Origin: an uncultured delta proteobacterium
GTDB taxonomy: Bacteria; RBG-13-61-14; DRUE01
Assembly: GCA_903930515.1 (NCBI GenBank)
Contig: CAIYYW010000198.1
Span: 1 to 12,795 of the forward strand
Direction of reading: 5' to 3'
DNA: 12,795 nucleotides
Position numbers and translations under genes: made by a program. The notes beneath the pieces were generated by a model, which was not told the DNA's origin, ran no database searches, and saw only the letters and a program-made list of their open reading frames with translations. Below, in pieces: positions 1 to 6,311 of this stretch. The first letter of the stretch is position 1. Every line of letters starts with the position of its first letter.

Positions 1-2
1 AC

Positions 3-80
3 GCCAAGTTATATACCATTGGGGCCGGAACCAGCGAAGTGAGAAGAATAATCATTGCCCGAGAGCTTTTGAAGTTGTAG
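3..80 (+). CDS. Acyl-CoA dehydrogenase, C-terminal end only (partial)
   Basis: The window opens inside a gene. Frame 3 reads 25 residues to a TAG stop: AKLYTIGAGTSEVRR, then IIIARELLKL. The G-T-S-E-V-R-R plus I-I-A-R-E-L-L signature is the classic C-terminus of acyl-CoA dehydrogenases, FAD enzymes that oxidise acyl-CoA to trans-2-enoyl-CoA and pass electrons to electron-transfer flavoprotein. The G-T-S-E stretch lies close to the flavin in known structures. Everything upstream, including the catalytic glutamate, lies outside the window, so the substrate class cannot be told. The thiolase follows 148 bp later on the same strand, which fits a beta-oxidation-type gene group, although the thiolase has its own candidate promoter. 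No convincing terminator follows this stop, so read-through into the thiolase is possible. Confidence 0.85.
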   Translation, partial: AKLYTIGAGTSEVRRIIIARELLKL

Positions 81-130
81 AATATTTTTAAGGCGCGCAA
101 TCAAGAGTGTCTGCGCCACGAAATCCATGA

Positions 131-176
131 AACCGCGAAAAAAGCTATTGAAAATTCTTGAAATTCTCGCGCGGTT
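131..176 (+). repeat. Inverted and direct repeats upstream of the thiolase promoter
   Basis: AACCGCG at 131-137 is matched by its exact reverse complement CGCGGTT at 170-176. Between them lie two near-identical direct copies, TTGAAAATTC (148-157) and TTGAAATTC (158-166). The second copy supplies the candidate -35 box. The arrangement could be a regulator site, but short repeats like these also arise by chance. Confidence 0.3.
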
Positions 177-186
177 GGGCTATTAA
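158..186 (+). promoter_or_regulatory. Candidate sigma70 promoter for the thiolase gene
   Basis: TTGAAA at 158-163 (5 of 6 to the -35 consensus) is followed after exactly 17 bases by TATTAA at 181-186 (4 of 6 to the -10 consensus). Transcription would start near 193, giving a leader of about 36 bases that contains the AGGAGG Shine-Dalgarno. Identified by eye only. Confidence 0.45.
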
Positions 187-228
187 GAAGGGACGGTAAA
201 TTCTAATAAAATTCAGGAGGAGACAAAA

Positions 229-1401
229 ATGAGAGAAGTGGTAATTGTTGACGGAATTCGCACCCCCATCGCCAGGGCTCACAAGGAAAAGGGATGGTTT
301 CGCACCATCAAATCGCCGGATATGCTGGCGGCTTTGTTGAAGGCGATTTTTGAGCGCAACCCCAAGATCAAGGCAGAGGATGTGGACGGATTTTATGTCG
401 GATGCGCGAACCAGACCCTGAGCCAGCACGGGATCGCCCGCCTGACCTGGCTCGGCTGCGGCCTTCCGGACAGCGTGCCCGCGGTCGCCTATGAAATGCA
501 GTGCGCTTCGGCCATGGCCGCGATCCACGGCGCCGCGAACGCGATCATCGCGGGGATGGGAGAGACCTATTTGGTGGGCGGAGCCGAGGATATGTTGCAT
601 GTGTCAATGGGCGCGAATATGGAGTTCTGGAGTCAGATCGGGAAGCATTACAATCCGTTTGAGCTGCCCATGGGAATGACTGCGGAGAAGGTTGCGGCGA
701 AATGGAACATCAACCGGCCGGAAATGGACAAGTTCGCGTATGAGAGCCATATGAAAGCGGCCAAGGCCTGGGAACAGGGCAAATTCAAGAACGAGGTGAT
801 TCCGGTTGAGGTCACTTATGAAGACGGCTCCAAACAGGTGGTTGACAAGGACCAGGGCCCGCGCGGAGACACCACTCTGGAGGCAATGGGCCAACTCAAG
901 CCGGTATTCCTTCCCCCGGATAAGAGCCGGGGAGTTACCGCGGGGAATTCCTCGCCCCTGAACCAGGGGGCGGCTTTGCTCTTCCTGATGGATCGCGCGA
1001 AAGCGGATTCCCTCGGCCTGTCCTATCACCTGAAATTCAAGTCCGGGGCCATCGCCGGTGTTGACCCGACGATGATGGGCATCGGCCCGATCCCCTCCAG
1101 CCAGAAGGCTATGAAGCTGGCCGGTCTATCTTCCAAGGACATTGATGTAGTGGAGATCAACGAGGCCTTTGCCAGCCAGTCCATTGTCAGCTTGAAAGAA
1201 CTGGGCATCCCGCAGGATAAAGCCAACCTCTGGGGAGGCGGAATCGCCATCGGACATCCCCTGGGAGCCTCCGGCGCCAGGATCACCGTCACCCTCAACA
1301 GCATTATGAAGACCGACCGGAAAGACGCCAAGTACGGACTCGCCACCCTCTGCGTCGGCTTCGGACAGGGCGCCGCGACCATCTGGGAAAGAGCCAAGTA
1401 A
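229..1401 (+). CDS. Thiolase (acetyl-CoA acyltransferase / acetyltransferase family)
   Basis: 390 residues, the normal length for a classical thiolase. Such enzymes cleave 3-ketoacyl-CoA with CoA to give acetyl-CoA, or run in reverse as acetoacetyl-CoA synthases. The N-terminal VVIVDGIRTPI is typical. The nucleophilic cysteine is C92 in EMQCASAMAAIH. The NEAF motif is at 311-314, the catalytic histidine is H343 in IAIGHPLGASGAR, and the second cysteine (acid/base) is C375 in TLCVGFGQGA. The last motif usually reads C-x-G-G-G-x-G, so the middle glycine has become phenylalanine (see findings). All catalytic residues are present, so the enzyme should be active. The start is secure: AGGAGG at 215-220 sits eight bases before ATG. 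It follows an acyl-CoA dehydrogenase end and is closed by a strong terminator, so it is probably transcribed alone or as the last gene of a beta-oxidation operon. Chain-length specificity cannot be judged. Confidence 0.93.
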   Translation: MREVVIVDGIRTPIARAHKEKGWFRTIKSPDMLAALLKAIFERNPKIKAEDVDGFYVGCANQTLSQHGIARLTWLGCGLPDSVPAVAYEMQCASAMAAIHGAANAIIAGMGETYLVGGAEDMLHVSMGANMEFWSQIGKHYNPFELPMGMTAEKVAAKWNINRPEMDKFAYESHMKAAKAWEQGKFKNEVIPVEVTYEDGSKQVVDKDQGPRGDTTLEAMGQLKPVFLPPDKSRGVTAGNSSPLNQGAALLFLMDRAKADSLGLSYHLKFKSGAIAGVDPTMMGIGPIPSSQKAMKLAGLSSKDIDVVEINEAFASQSIVSLKELGIPQDKANLWGGGIAIGHPLGASGARITVTLNSIMKTDRKDAKYGLATLCVGFGQGAATIWERAK

Positions 1402-1419
1402 TAAACAGCGATTAACCAT

Positions 1420-1457
1420 AAAAAGGGCGGTCTCGAATTTAGGGACCGCCCTTTTTC
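1420..1457 (+). terminator. Rho-independent terminator after the thiolase
   Basis: A perfect 13 bp stem: AAAAAGGGCGGTC at 1420-1432 pairs with GACCGCCCTTTTT at 1444-1456, with an 11-base loop. The run of T on the right and of A on the left means it could act in both directions. It lies 19 bases after the thiolase stop. Confidence 0.9.
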
Positions 1458-1503
1458 TTGATTGCGGTCCCGGCTTCACCGACCTCAAAATAGGCTTCTT
1501 GAT

Positions 1504-1532
1504 TTGACTGCGGAAAATGTCCGTGATATGTT
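1504..1532 (+). promoter_or_regulatory. Candidate sigma70 promoter for the SYLF-domain gene
   Basis: TTGACT at 1504-1509 (5 of 6) and TATGTT at 1527-1532 (4 of 6) are separated by 17 bases. The position just after the thiolase terminator and about 50 bases before the start codon supports an independent transcript. The leader contains a small perfect hairpin, TGATGC (1538-1543) with GCATCA (1552-1557). Confidence 0.45.
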
Positions 1533-1575
1533 TTAGCTGATGCTTTGAACGGCATCAAACTAATTGAATCGAACC

Positions 1576-1583
1576 AAAGGAGG
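1576..1583 (+). promoter_or_regulatory. Ribosome binding site that fixes the SYLF gene start
   Basis: AAAGGAGG lies six bases before the ATG at 1590. An in-frame ATG at 1545 has no such site and would place 15 polar residues ahead of the signal peptide, so 1590 is the better start. Confidence 0.8.
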
Positions 1584-1589
1584 CAGACT

Positions 1590-2150
1590 ATGAAAAGAAG
1601 GATAGTGGTATTAGCGGGCATGATTTTGGCGTGTTTGATCATCGCGGGACCGGGCCGGATCGCGGCCAAGGAGTCGAAAGCCGAGCTCAAGCAACGGCTG
1701 GACAGCGACAACAAGGACATCACGGCCAAACTGTTTGAAAAGAGCAAGGACGCAAAAGAGCTTTATAACAAGTCCTACGGCTACGCGACTTTCACCGCCA
1801 CCAAGGTGACCTTCGGCGCCAGCGGAGGCGGCGGCCGCGGAGTGGCGATTGAAAAGAAGAGCGGGAAGCGGATCTATATGAAGATGGCGACCGGCGGGGT
1901 CGGGTTCGGAATCGGAGCGCAACGGACCGAGTATGTGTTCCTGTTCGAGAACAAAGAGGTTTTCGACAAGTTTGTCCAGAAGGGCTGGCAGGCGGGAGCC
2001 AGTGCGAGCGCCGCGGCCGGCACGGAGGGAGCGAACAAGGCGGTCGGTTTCAAGGACGGGATCGCGGTGTTCCAGTTCACCAAGGCCGGGCTGGTGGCTT
2101 CCGCCGATGTCTCCGGCACCAAATATTGGAAGGATGACCAACTGAACTGA
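1590..2150 (+). CDS. Secreted SYLF / YSC84-domain protein
   Basis: 186 residues from the ATG at 1590. Residues 1-26 form a Sec signal peptide: MKRRIVVLAG followed by a long hydrophobic run ending near IAA-KES. An L-A-C at 13-15 resembles a lipobox, but the hydrophobic stretch continues past it, so a lipoprotein is unlikely. The mature part matches the SYLF (Ysc84-like) domain. It has a helical K-E-L-Y-N-K-S-Y-G-Y-A-T-F opening, a glycine-rich segment (FGASGGGGRGVAI), a second glycine segment (GGVGFGIGAQ), the V-F-L-F-E-N-K-E-V-F-D-K-F element, an alanine-rich GASASAAAGTEGA, and a closing KDGIAVFQFTKAGLVASADVSGTKY. Eukaryotic SYLF domains bind phosphoinositide lipids. Bacterial secreted versions are widespread, and their function is poorly defined. 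It has its own promoter and terminator, so it is monocistronic. The family call is firm; the function is unknown. Confidence 0.85.
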   Translation: MKRRIVVLAGMILACLIIAGPGRIAAKESKAELKQRLDSDNKDITAKLFEKSKDAKELYNKSYGYATFTATKVTFGASGGGGRGVAIEKKSGKRIYMKMATGGVGFGIGAQRTEYVFLFENKEVFDKFVQKGWQAGASASAAAGTEGANKAVGFKDGIAVFQFTKAGLVASADVSGTKYWKDDQLN

Positions 2151-2248
2151 GGGATGAGCGGGCTGACTTTGTGGAGCGGACCGATTGCCTGAAAAAATTA
2201 GCAGGCTGGAAGCCGGGCAATTGACCATCGTTAGCAGATTATCAGGCG

Positions 2249-2279
2249 GGGGCGGTCCTGAAAGGGATCGCCCCTTTTT
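2249..2279 (+). terminator. Rho-independent terminator after the SYLF gene
   Basis: GGGGCGGTCC at 2249-2258 pairs with GGATCGCCCC at 2265-2274, with one G-U pair and a six-base loop, followed by TTTTT. It lies about 100 bases after the stop codon, longer than usual, so the transcript carries a 3' untranslated tail. Confidence 0.75.
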
Positions 2280-2327
2280 CTTGGGCAAGGGTCTCTCCAA
2301 GAATTGACGGGTTGAGTGGTTTATCGG

Positions 2328-2383
2328 TTGATCCGGAGAAGAAGAAATTCCCGATCAGTCTGATCAAACAAGCCTTGGATCAA
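2328..2383. repeat. Cluster of four GATC sites with nested palindromes
   Basis: The 105 bases between the SYLF terminator and the carbonic-anhydrase-like gene hold no gene that I can see. They contain four GATC sites within 52 bases (2330, 2353, 2362, 2378). GATCAG-T-CTGATC at 2353-2365 is a perfect 13 bp palindrome. It sits between an outer inverted pair, TTGATCC (2328-2334) and GGATCAA (2377-2383). The palindrome lies 20 bases downstream of the stop of the minus-strand gene, so it might help end that transcript, but no T-run follows. Confidence 0.45.
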
Positions 2384-2384
2384 G

Positions 2385-2768
2385 CTATGCGCTCGGGGTC
2401 ACTTTTTCGTCTTCATCCACCCATAGCCCGATGACCTTGACATTCAATCCCCATTTTTCCACCGCCCTGACCGCGGCTTCCAATTGCTTGAGCTGAGTGT
2501 CCTTTCCCACCGGGTTGCCGGCGCAGTCAAAATGGGCGACCACCGCCACCGTCCTGGAAAGATGTTGGTTGACACTGACTCCCACCCGCTTCTTGATGGA
2601 GGCGATGGATTTGATGTCCATCTGCTCGGCCAAAATCTTGATCGGGCCGGACTCGGTGACCATGTCCACATAGTCCACCGCGAACTCCCTCTTGATCAAT
2701 TCCGCGACCGGAAACTGGGTGCGGCCGTCAATGCAATTAATGGCAGTGGCAAACTTCTTGTATTCCAT
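2385..2768 (-). CDS. Very short beta-carbonic-anhydrase-like protein
   Basis: 127 residues, no signal peptide, presumably cytoplasmic. It carries the full beta-carbonic anhydrase zinc-site pattern: C12-x-D14-x-R16 in NCIDGRTQ, and H79-x-x-C82 in AHFDCAGNP. In known enzymes the two cysteines and the histidine bind zinc, and the Asp-Arg pair positions the catalytic water for hydration of CO2 to bicarbonate. Typical beta enzymes are about 170-230 residues. This one begins only 11 residues before the first zinc ligand, so it lacks the N-terminal helices that make the dimer, and its tail after H-x-x-C is only 45 residues. The start is forced by a TAA codon directly ahead of the ATG. No good Shine-Dalgarno is visible; GGGAAAG about ten bases upstream is the best. 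It is the last minus-strand gene of its group and follows the OFA transporter across a terminator. Zinc-site assignment is strong; enzyme activity is unproven. Confidence 0.75.
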   Translation of the reverse strand: MEYKKFATAINCIDGRTQFPVAELIKREFAVDYVDMVTESGPIKILAEQMDIKSIASIKKRVGVSVNQHLSRTVAVVAHFDCAGNPVGKDTQLKQLEAAVRAVEKWGLNVKVIGLWVDEDEKVTPSA

Positions 2769-2783
2769 TTACAGTCTTTCCCG

Positions 2784-2811
2784 ATTATAAAACATAAAGG
2801 GACGGCCGCAA
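2784..2811 (-). promoter_or_regulatory. Candidate promoter for the carbonic-anhydrase-like gene, inside a terminator
   Basis: On the minus strand a perfect TATAAT lies at 2789-2784. A weak -35, TTGCGG, lies at 2811-2806 with a 16-base spacer, in the loop and arm of the preceding terminator hairpin. The expected transcription start (about 2777) would leave a leader of only about 9 bases before the ATG at 2768. Confidence 0.4.
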
Positions 2812-2825
2812 AGCCGCCCCTTTAT
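2794..2825 (-). terminator. Rho-independent terminator after the OFA transporter
   Basis: ATAAAGGGACGGC (2794-2806) pairs with GCCGCCCCTTTAT (2813-2825) except for one A-C mismatch, with a six-base loop. Read on the minus strand it ends in TTTATGTTTTA, a fair T-rich tail, 22 bases after the transporter stop. Confidence 0.75.
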
Positions 2826-2846
2826 TATCATCTGATTGAGTGTCGC

Positions 2847-4049
2847 TCAGGCCGCGGCTCCCTTTTTCACCGGCTTCTTGACCGTCAGGGAAATCAGCAA
2901 GGTAACGATCAGGAGCGCTCCGGAGATGTAGAAGGCATAATTGAAGGTGTGATATTTGTCATAGATCATTCCGGCGACCAGGGCCATGAGCGATCCCACT
3001 CCCCAGGAGGTGAAGATCACGCCGTAGTTGATCCCGAAATTTTTCAGGCCGTAGAAATCTTTGACGATGGAGGGGAACAGGGCGAGGTTGGAACCGTAGT
3101 TCATCCCGATGCAGACCGAGAAAACGATCAGCAGGATCGGATGGGCGATGAACGGGGTGAGGAACATCAAGACCGCCTGGAACAGGGTGAAAATCTGGAG
3201 CACCCGAATTCTGCCCATCTTGTCCGAGGCGGTTCCGGCAATGATCCTTCCGCCCGCGTTCCCGATCGCGAGCAGGGCGACCAGGATGAACCCGGCTTTG
3301 TATCCGGCCTGTACATCCACCACCTTGGCGAGTTTGCCGATCACCATCAGGCCGGCTCCGGCGTTGAACGCGAACATCAGCCAGAGCAGATACGAGACCG
3401 GGGTGGTAATAACTTCCATCCCGGTGAAGTCTCCGGCTCCGAGCGGCGCCTTGGTCCCGGATTTAGCGGCCGGGGCCGCGCTGGGCGGATTGACCAGCAT
3501 CTGGGAAAACAGGACCACCACGATCATAAAGGCGATGCCCAGAATCATCAAAGTATTTTGAATCCCGTTCTTGCCGATCAGGAAATTAACCAACGGAGCG
3601 ATATAAACCGAGGCCAGCCCGAACCCGGCGACCACCAAACCGGCGATCATTCCGGTCTTGGCGGGCGGGAACCATTTCACCGCCGGCGGGGTTGCGGAGG
3701 CATAACCGAAACCGATCCCTGCCCCGGCCAAAACTCCGAAGCCCAGGATATACATAGTCACATCCTGGAACCGGCTGGCCAGGATCAGGCCCAAACCAGT
3801 CAGGATGCCGCCCACGCTGGCGACCATTCTCGGCCCGAACCGGTCTTGCAATTTGCCGGCCGGGACCATCATCAGCGCGAAGATCAGGCAGGCAATGGTA
3901 TAAGGCAAAGCCCGCTGCGTCTCGGTCCATCCCCATTCTTTGGGAATACTCTTGGAAATCACGCTCCAGGAATAAAGCACGCCCAGCGCCAGGTTGATCC
4001 CGGTGCCGGAAAAGGTTACCACCCATCCTTTTTTGGAACCATCAGCCAT
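2847..4049 (-). CDS. OFA-family major facilitator transporter
   Basis: 400 residues from the ATG at 4049, with about 12 hydrophobic segments, an inner-membrane carrier. The opening GWVVTFSGTGINLALGVLYS is characteristic of the OFA (oxalate/formate antiporter) family. Motif A of the major facilitator superfamily is clear after helix 2 as GKLQDRFGPRM, and the half-way repeat is seen as GTASDKMGRIRV in the second half. A hydrophilic loop with proline, alanine and lysine (around VNPPSAAPAAKSGTKAP) separates the two six-helix bundles. Family members carry organic anions such as oxalate, formate or other carboxylates, and many are of unknown substrate. The start is set by AAGGAGG seven bases upstream. 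A longer open frame begins at 4109 but has no ribosome binding site. Neighbouring acyl-CoA genes suggest a carboxylate substrate, but the sequence does not identify it. Confidence 0.85.
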   Translation of the reverse strand: MADGSKKGWVVTFSGTGINLALGVLYSWSVISKSIPKEWGWTETQRALPYTIACLIFALMMVPAGKLQDRFGPRMVASVGGILTGLGLILASRFQDVTMYILGFGVLAGAGIGFGYASATPPAVKWFPPAKTGMIAGLVVAGFGLASVYIAPLVNFLIGKNGIQNTLMILGIAFMIVVVLFSQMLVNPPSAAPAAKSGTKAPLGAGDFTGMEVITTPVSYLLWLMFAFNAGAGLMVIGKLAKVVDVQAGYKAGFILVALLAIGNAGGRIIAGTASDKMGRIRVLQIFTLFQAVLMFLTPFIAHPILLIVFSVCIGMNYGSNLALFPSIVKDFYGLKNFGINYGVIFTSWGVGSLMALVAGMIYDKYHTFNYAFYISGALLIVTLLISLTVKKPVKKGAAA

Positions 4050-4056
4050 AGTAAAA

Positions 4057-4063
4057 CCTCCTT
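4057..4063 (-). promoter_or_regulatory. Ribosome binding site that fixes the OFA transporter start
   Basis: AAGGAGG on the minus strand, seven bases ahead of the ATG at 4049. This excludes the in-frame upstream start at 4109, which would add 20 residues not seen in the family. Confidence 0.85.
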
Positions 4064-4121
4064 GTAAAATTTTCAGCCTTAAAACTTCTGAAGCGACATT
4101 CCGGGGCAACTTCCATCTGAC

Positions 4122-4140
4122 GCCAAATCCGTAGTTTGGC
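4122..4140 (-). promoter_or_regulatory. Hairpin or operator at the transporter transcription start
   Basis: GCCAAA (4122-4127) and TTTGGC (4135-4140) form a perfect inverted repeat with a seven-base centre. It begins two bases after the candidate -10 box, so it covers the predicted +1. That is a usual place for a repressor site; it could equally be a leader hairpin. Confidence 0.35.
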
Positions 4141-4142
4141 TT

Positions 4143-4170
4143 ATTCTACCGGAATCTTCTAATAATTCAA
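4143..4170 (-). promoter_or_regulatory. Candidate sigma70 promoter for the OFA transporter
   Basis: On the minus strand TTGAAT (4170-4165, 4 of 6) and TAGAAT (4148-4143, 5 of 6) are 16 bases apart. The leader would be about 87 bases. No hairpin terminator separates the upstream iron-sulfur gene (stop at 4191) from this promoter, so read-through is also possible. Confidence 0.4.
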
Positions 4171-4190
4171 GAATAAAATGAGCCGGTTTT

Positions 4191-5177
4191 CTAAGGGAGA
4201 CCAAGCGCCCGGTTGATGATTTCCGTGAGCGGGGTGAGTTTGAGGCTCTGCTTTTGAGCCAAAGGCCCGAGCATATCCACGCAGATCGGGCACAAGCAGA
4301 CCATCTCCCCTGCCCCGCTCTCCTGCGCGTCCCTCAGGTTTTTTTCCTGAAGCGATCCCGCGGACTTGCCGCTCGCCAGATACGCCCCGCCGCAGCAGAG
4401 CGCGCTCTTCCGGTCGTATTTACGCTCAAGCCGCTCTACCCCGATCAGGTCAAAAATCTCGTCCACCGCCGACTCCTTTCCCGGCGAATACCGGCTCGCG
4501 CAGGGCCGCTGGTAAGCGATCTTGATGCCGAGCCGCCTGATCCGATCCGGGTGCGCCTTGAGCCAGTCCCGGAAATATTCCACAATATGAATTGCCCGGA
4601 ACGGAACCTTGATCCCGAGCCGGGGCGCCAGATTATGTGCCAGGGCGAAACAGTCGTCATGGAAAAACACGATCTCCTCCGCGCCGGTCTTGGCGAGGTT
4701 TGCGATCATATGTGGCGCCCGGCGCTCAAGAACTTGGCGGTCGCCCATATGGAGAAAAAGCACATAGCAGAAGATATGCCGGCCTTTAAGGATGGTGGCG
4801 TTCTCGAAAATCGGTCCCTGGAAAAAATGCGGATGGGTCTTGGGAAAAACGCAGCCGCTGATCACGGTACCGGAAATGAAGGGCGGCTGATACTCCTGAT
4901 CCGAAACATAGCGCGCCTCGGTATGCAAAATGGCTTGATCGTTGCTCGGCTTTTTCCCCCATTTTTCCATCTGCTCCAAAATCAGATCAAACGGATGAGC
5001 ATCCTTTGGACAGTTCTCCTCGCACCCGAAACAGGTCACGCAGTTTTCCAGCGCCGAACTGAACTCGCCGGAATAAAGCCTCTGGAATTCAGCTTTACCC
5101 TGCTCCAAGGAGAATTTTTGGTTCTGGCACTTTTGCAGGCATTCCCCGCAAAGATCACATTTTTCCCGGTCAAACAT
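4191..5177 (-). CDS. CCG-domain iron-sulfur protein (HdrD/GlpC-like)
   Basis: 328 residues, no signal peptide or membrane segment, so cytoplasmic. The N-terminus has two 4Fe-4S ferredoxin-type motifs: C7-x2-C10-x2-C13-x3-C17 and C46-x2-C49-x2-C52-x3-C56-P. The C-terminal half has one complete CCG cysteine-rich domain: C226 in RPCASRY, C261-C262 in ALCCGGAY, and C296-x2-C299 in CPIC. In heterodisulfide reductase this domain type holds a special 4Fe-4S centre. The usual first CCG domain is missing or reduced; only the sequence around HDDC176 recalls it. Relatives include subunits of heterodisulfide reductase, glycolate oxidase and anaerobic glycerol-3-phosphate dehydrogenase, all passing electrons between a dehydrogenase and a quinone or disulfide. 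The start lies seven bases after the stop of the upstream aminopeptidase gene, so translation is probably coupled. No flavin partner is next to it, so its electron donor is unknown. Confidence 0.85.
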   Translation of the reverse strand: MFDREKCDLCGECLQKCQNQKFSLEQGKAEFQRLYSGEFSSALENCVTCFGCEENCPKDAHPFDLILEQMEKWGKKPSNDQAILHTEARYVSDQEYQPPFISGTVISGCVFPKTHPHFFQGPIFENATILKGRHIFCYVLFLHMGDRQVLERRAPHMIANLAKTGAEEIVFFHDDCFALAHNLAPRLGIKVPFRAIHIVEYFRDWLKAHPDRIRRLGIKIAYQRPCASRYSPGKESAVDEIFDLIGVERLERKYDRKSALCCGGAYLASGKSAGSLQEKNLRDAQESGAGEMVCLCPICVDMLGPLAQKQSLKLTPLTEIINRALGLP

Positions 5178-5184
5178 TTTCGGC

Positions 5185-6258
5185 TCAGGTTCCGCTCTTG
5201 AGCCACTCCTTCAGATATTTCTCCGGGTCTCCCGGATTTTTCGCGATCATTTCCTGCAGAAACCCGACCATTTTTTCCAAATCCGACCCGTTCTTCTCAT
5301 AAACCTTCTGGTAAAGGGAGAGGTCGTGGTAATAGACCAGCCTTCCCGCGACCGTGGCATTGTTAAGCTCGCGCTTGGGCCAGGCCGCGTAATAATCGGT
5401 TTTCATTTTCGGGATCCAGTTGTCAGTGAAATCTTTCTTGGTGTTTTCAAAAATCCCCTGCTTCTCCCGCAATTTCTCCGCGTCGCTCAGGTCGGTCCGG
5501 GAATAAAGAGCGCGCAACTGGTCCGCCAAGGTGTTGATGTAAAGATAAAAAGTGTAATCGTCCTGGTTTGATCCCAGCCCGTATTTCACCTGCTCCGAAT
5601 CCGGCCCGTATTTATCAACGCAGTAATTGATCGCGCCCTGGTTGCCGATGAAGAGCGCCAGGTTCTCGTTGAACTCCGGATACCCCTTGGCCCAGACCGT
5701 GCCGTGCGCCAGTTCGTGGATGATCGTGTTCACCAGCTCGTAATCGTCCCATTTCAGCATCGGCGTGTAAAGCGGGTCGGAAACGATCCCGAGCATACTG
5801 TAGGCGTTCGCGATCCTCACATAAACATCATATCCCTTCCCCTCCAGTTCGGATTCCTTTTTCTGCGCGTCTTCCTTTTTGAAAAAACCCAAATAGGGCA
5901 TCTCGCCCACCACCGGGAATTGCCACCGGAGCGGCTCAATGGAAAATTTCGGGCACGCGGTCAGGTTATAGGTGAGCGCGTCCCGGTCCAGCTCCCGATA
6001 AATGGTATAGCTCTTGTTGCGGACCAGGCCGAGTTTATCCTCCGAATATTGCTTCACCTCCAACGCCAGCTCCAGCTTGGCCCGAACCTCCGGGTCCAGG
6101 TCCTTGCGTTTCAATACCCGCTGGATCGGCACCCGGTCCAAAAGGAGATATAGCTGGCCCGGAGCCTGCTCCAAGAGGTATGCCAACTCCTCCGGTCCGC
6201 AGGAAACGAACCCGAGCGCGAGCGCGACGATCAGAAATAATTTTACTTTTTTTACCAT
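5185..6258 (-). CDS. Putative lipoprotein aminopeptidase (PF10023 / DUF2265 type)
   Basis: 357 residues. The N-terminus MVKKVKLFLIVALALGFVSC is a lipoprotein signal peptide with C20 as the likely lipid-modified residue; the lipobox F-V-S-C is slightly unusual at -3. The mature protein carries a zinc-metallopeptidase site, H181-E182-L-A-H185, followed 13 residues later by E198 in FNENLALFIGNQGA, which fits a gluzincin arrangement (two histidines and a glutamate). This layout and the surrounding sequence (Y-E-L-V-N-T-I-I-H-E-L-A-H-G-T, then N-E-x-L-A-x-F-I-G-x-x-G) match the putative aminopeptidase family PF10023, for which experimental data are sparse. Location would be the periplasmic face of the inner or outer membrane. 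The start is supported by AGGAGT six bases upstream. The next gene, a cytoplasmic iron-sulfur protein, begins seven bases after its stop, an odd pairing. Family call is good; substrate unknown. Confidence 0.8.
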   Translation of the reverse strand: MVKKVKLFLIVALALGFVSCGPEELAYLLEQAPGQLYLLLDRVPIQRVLKRKDLDPEVRAKLELALEVKQYSEDKLGLVRNKSYTIYRELDRDALTYNLTACPKFSIEPLRWQFPVVGEMPYLGFFKKEDAQKKESELEGKGYDVYVRIANAYSMLGIVSDPLYTPMLKWDDYELVNTIIHELAHGTVWAKGYPEFNENLALFIGNQGAINYCVDKYGPDSEQVKYGLGSNQDDYTFYLYINTLADQLRALYSRTDLSDAEKLREKQGIFENTKKDFTDNWIPKMKTDYYAAWPKRELNNATVAGRLVYYHDLSLYQKVYEKNGSDLEKMVGFLQEMIAKNPGDPEKYLKEWLKSGT

Positions 6259-6281
6259 CCGGCTACTCCTGTCTTTTCCTT

Positions 6282-6311
6282 ATTATAAATAAAAAAAGGG
6301 CGAGTTGTAAA
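6282..6311 (-). promoter_or_regulatory. Candidate sigma70 promoter for the aminopeptidase gene, overlapping a terminator
   Basis: On the minus strand TTTACA (6311-6306, 5 of 6) and a perfect TATAAT (6287-6282) are 18 bases apart. The -35 box lies in the loop of the terminator of the preceding dehydrogenase gene, and the spacer contains that terminator's descending arm and T-run. The leader would be about 17 bases. Confidence 0.5.

Noticed and set aside
83-117. Terminator after the acyl-CoA dehydrogenase
   Set aside because: GGCGC and GCGCC can pair across a 16-base loop, but the stem is only five base pairs and no T-run follows.
1590-2150. Lipoprotein status for the SYLF protein
   Set aside because: The L-A-C at residues 13-15 lies in the middle of the hydrophobic segment, which continues for several residues, so it is not a usable lipobox.
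2484-4067. A 527-codon open frame on the + strand
   Set aside because: It lies antisense to the carbonic-anhydrase-like and OFA transporter genes. Its product is a low-complexity mix rich in D, H, Q, G and R with no recognisable domain, and both minus-strand genes have clear motifs.
4254-5201. A 315-codon open frame on the + strand
   Set aside because: It is antisense to the iron-sulfur protein, whose cysteine motifs leave no doubt about the coding strand.
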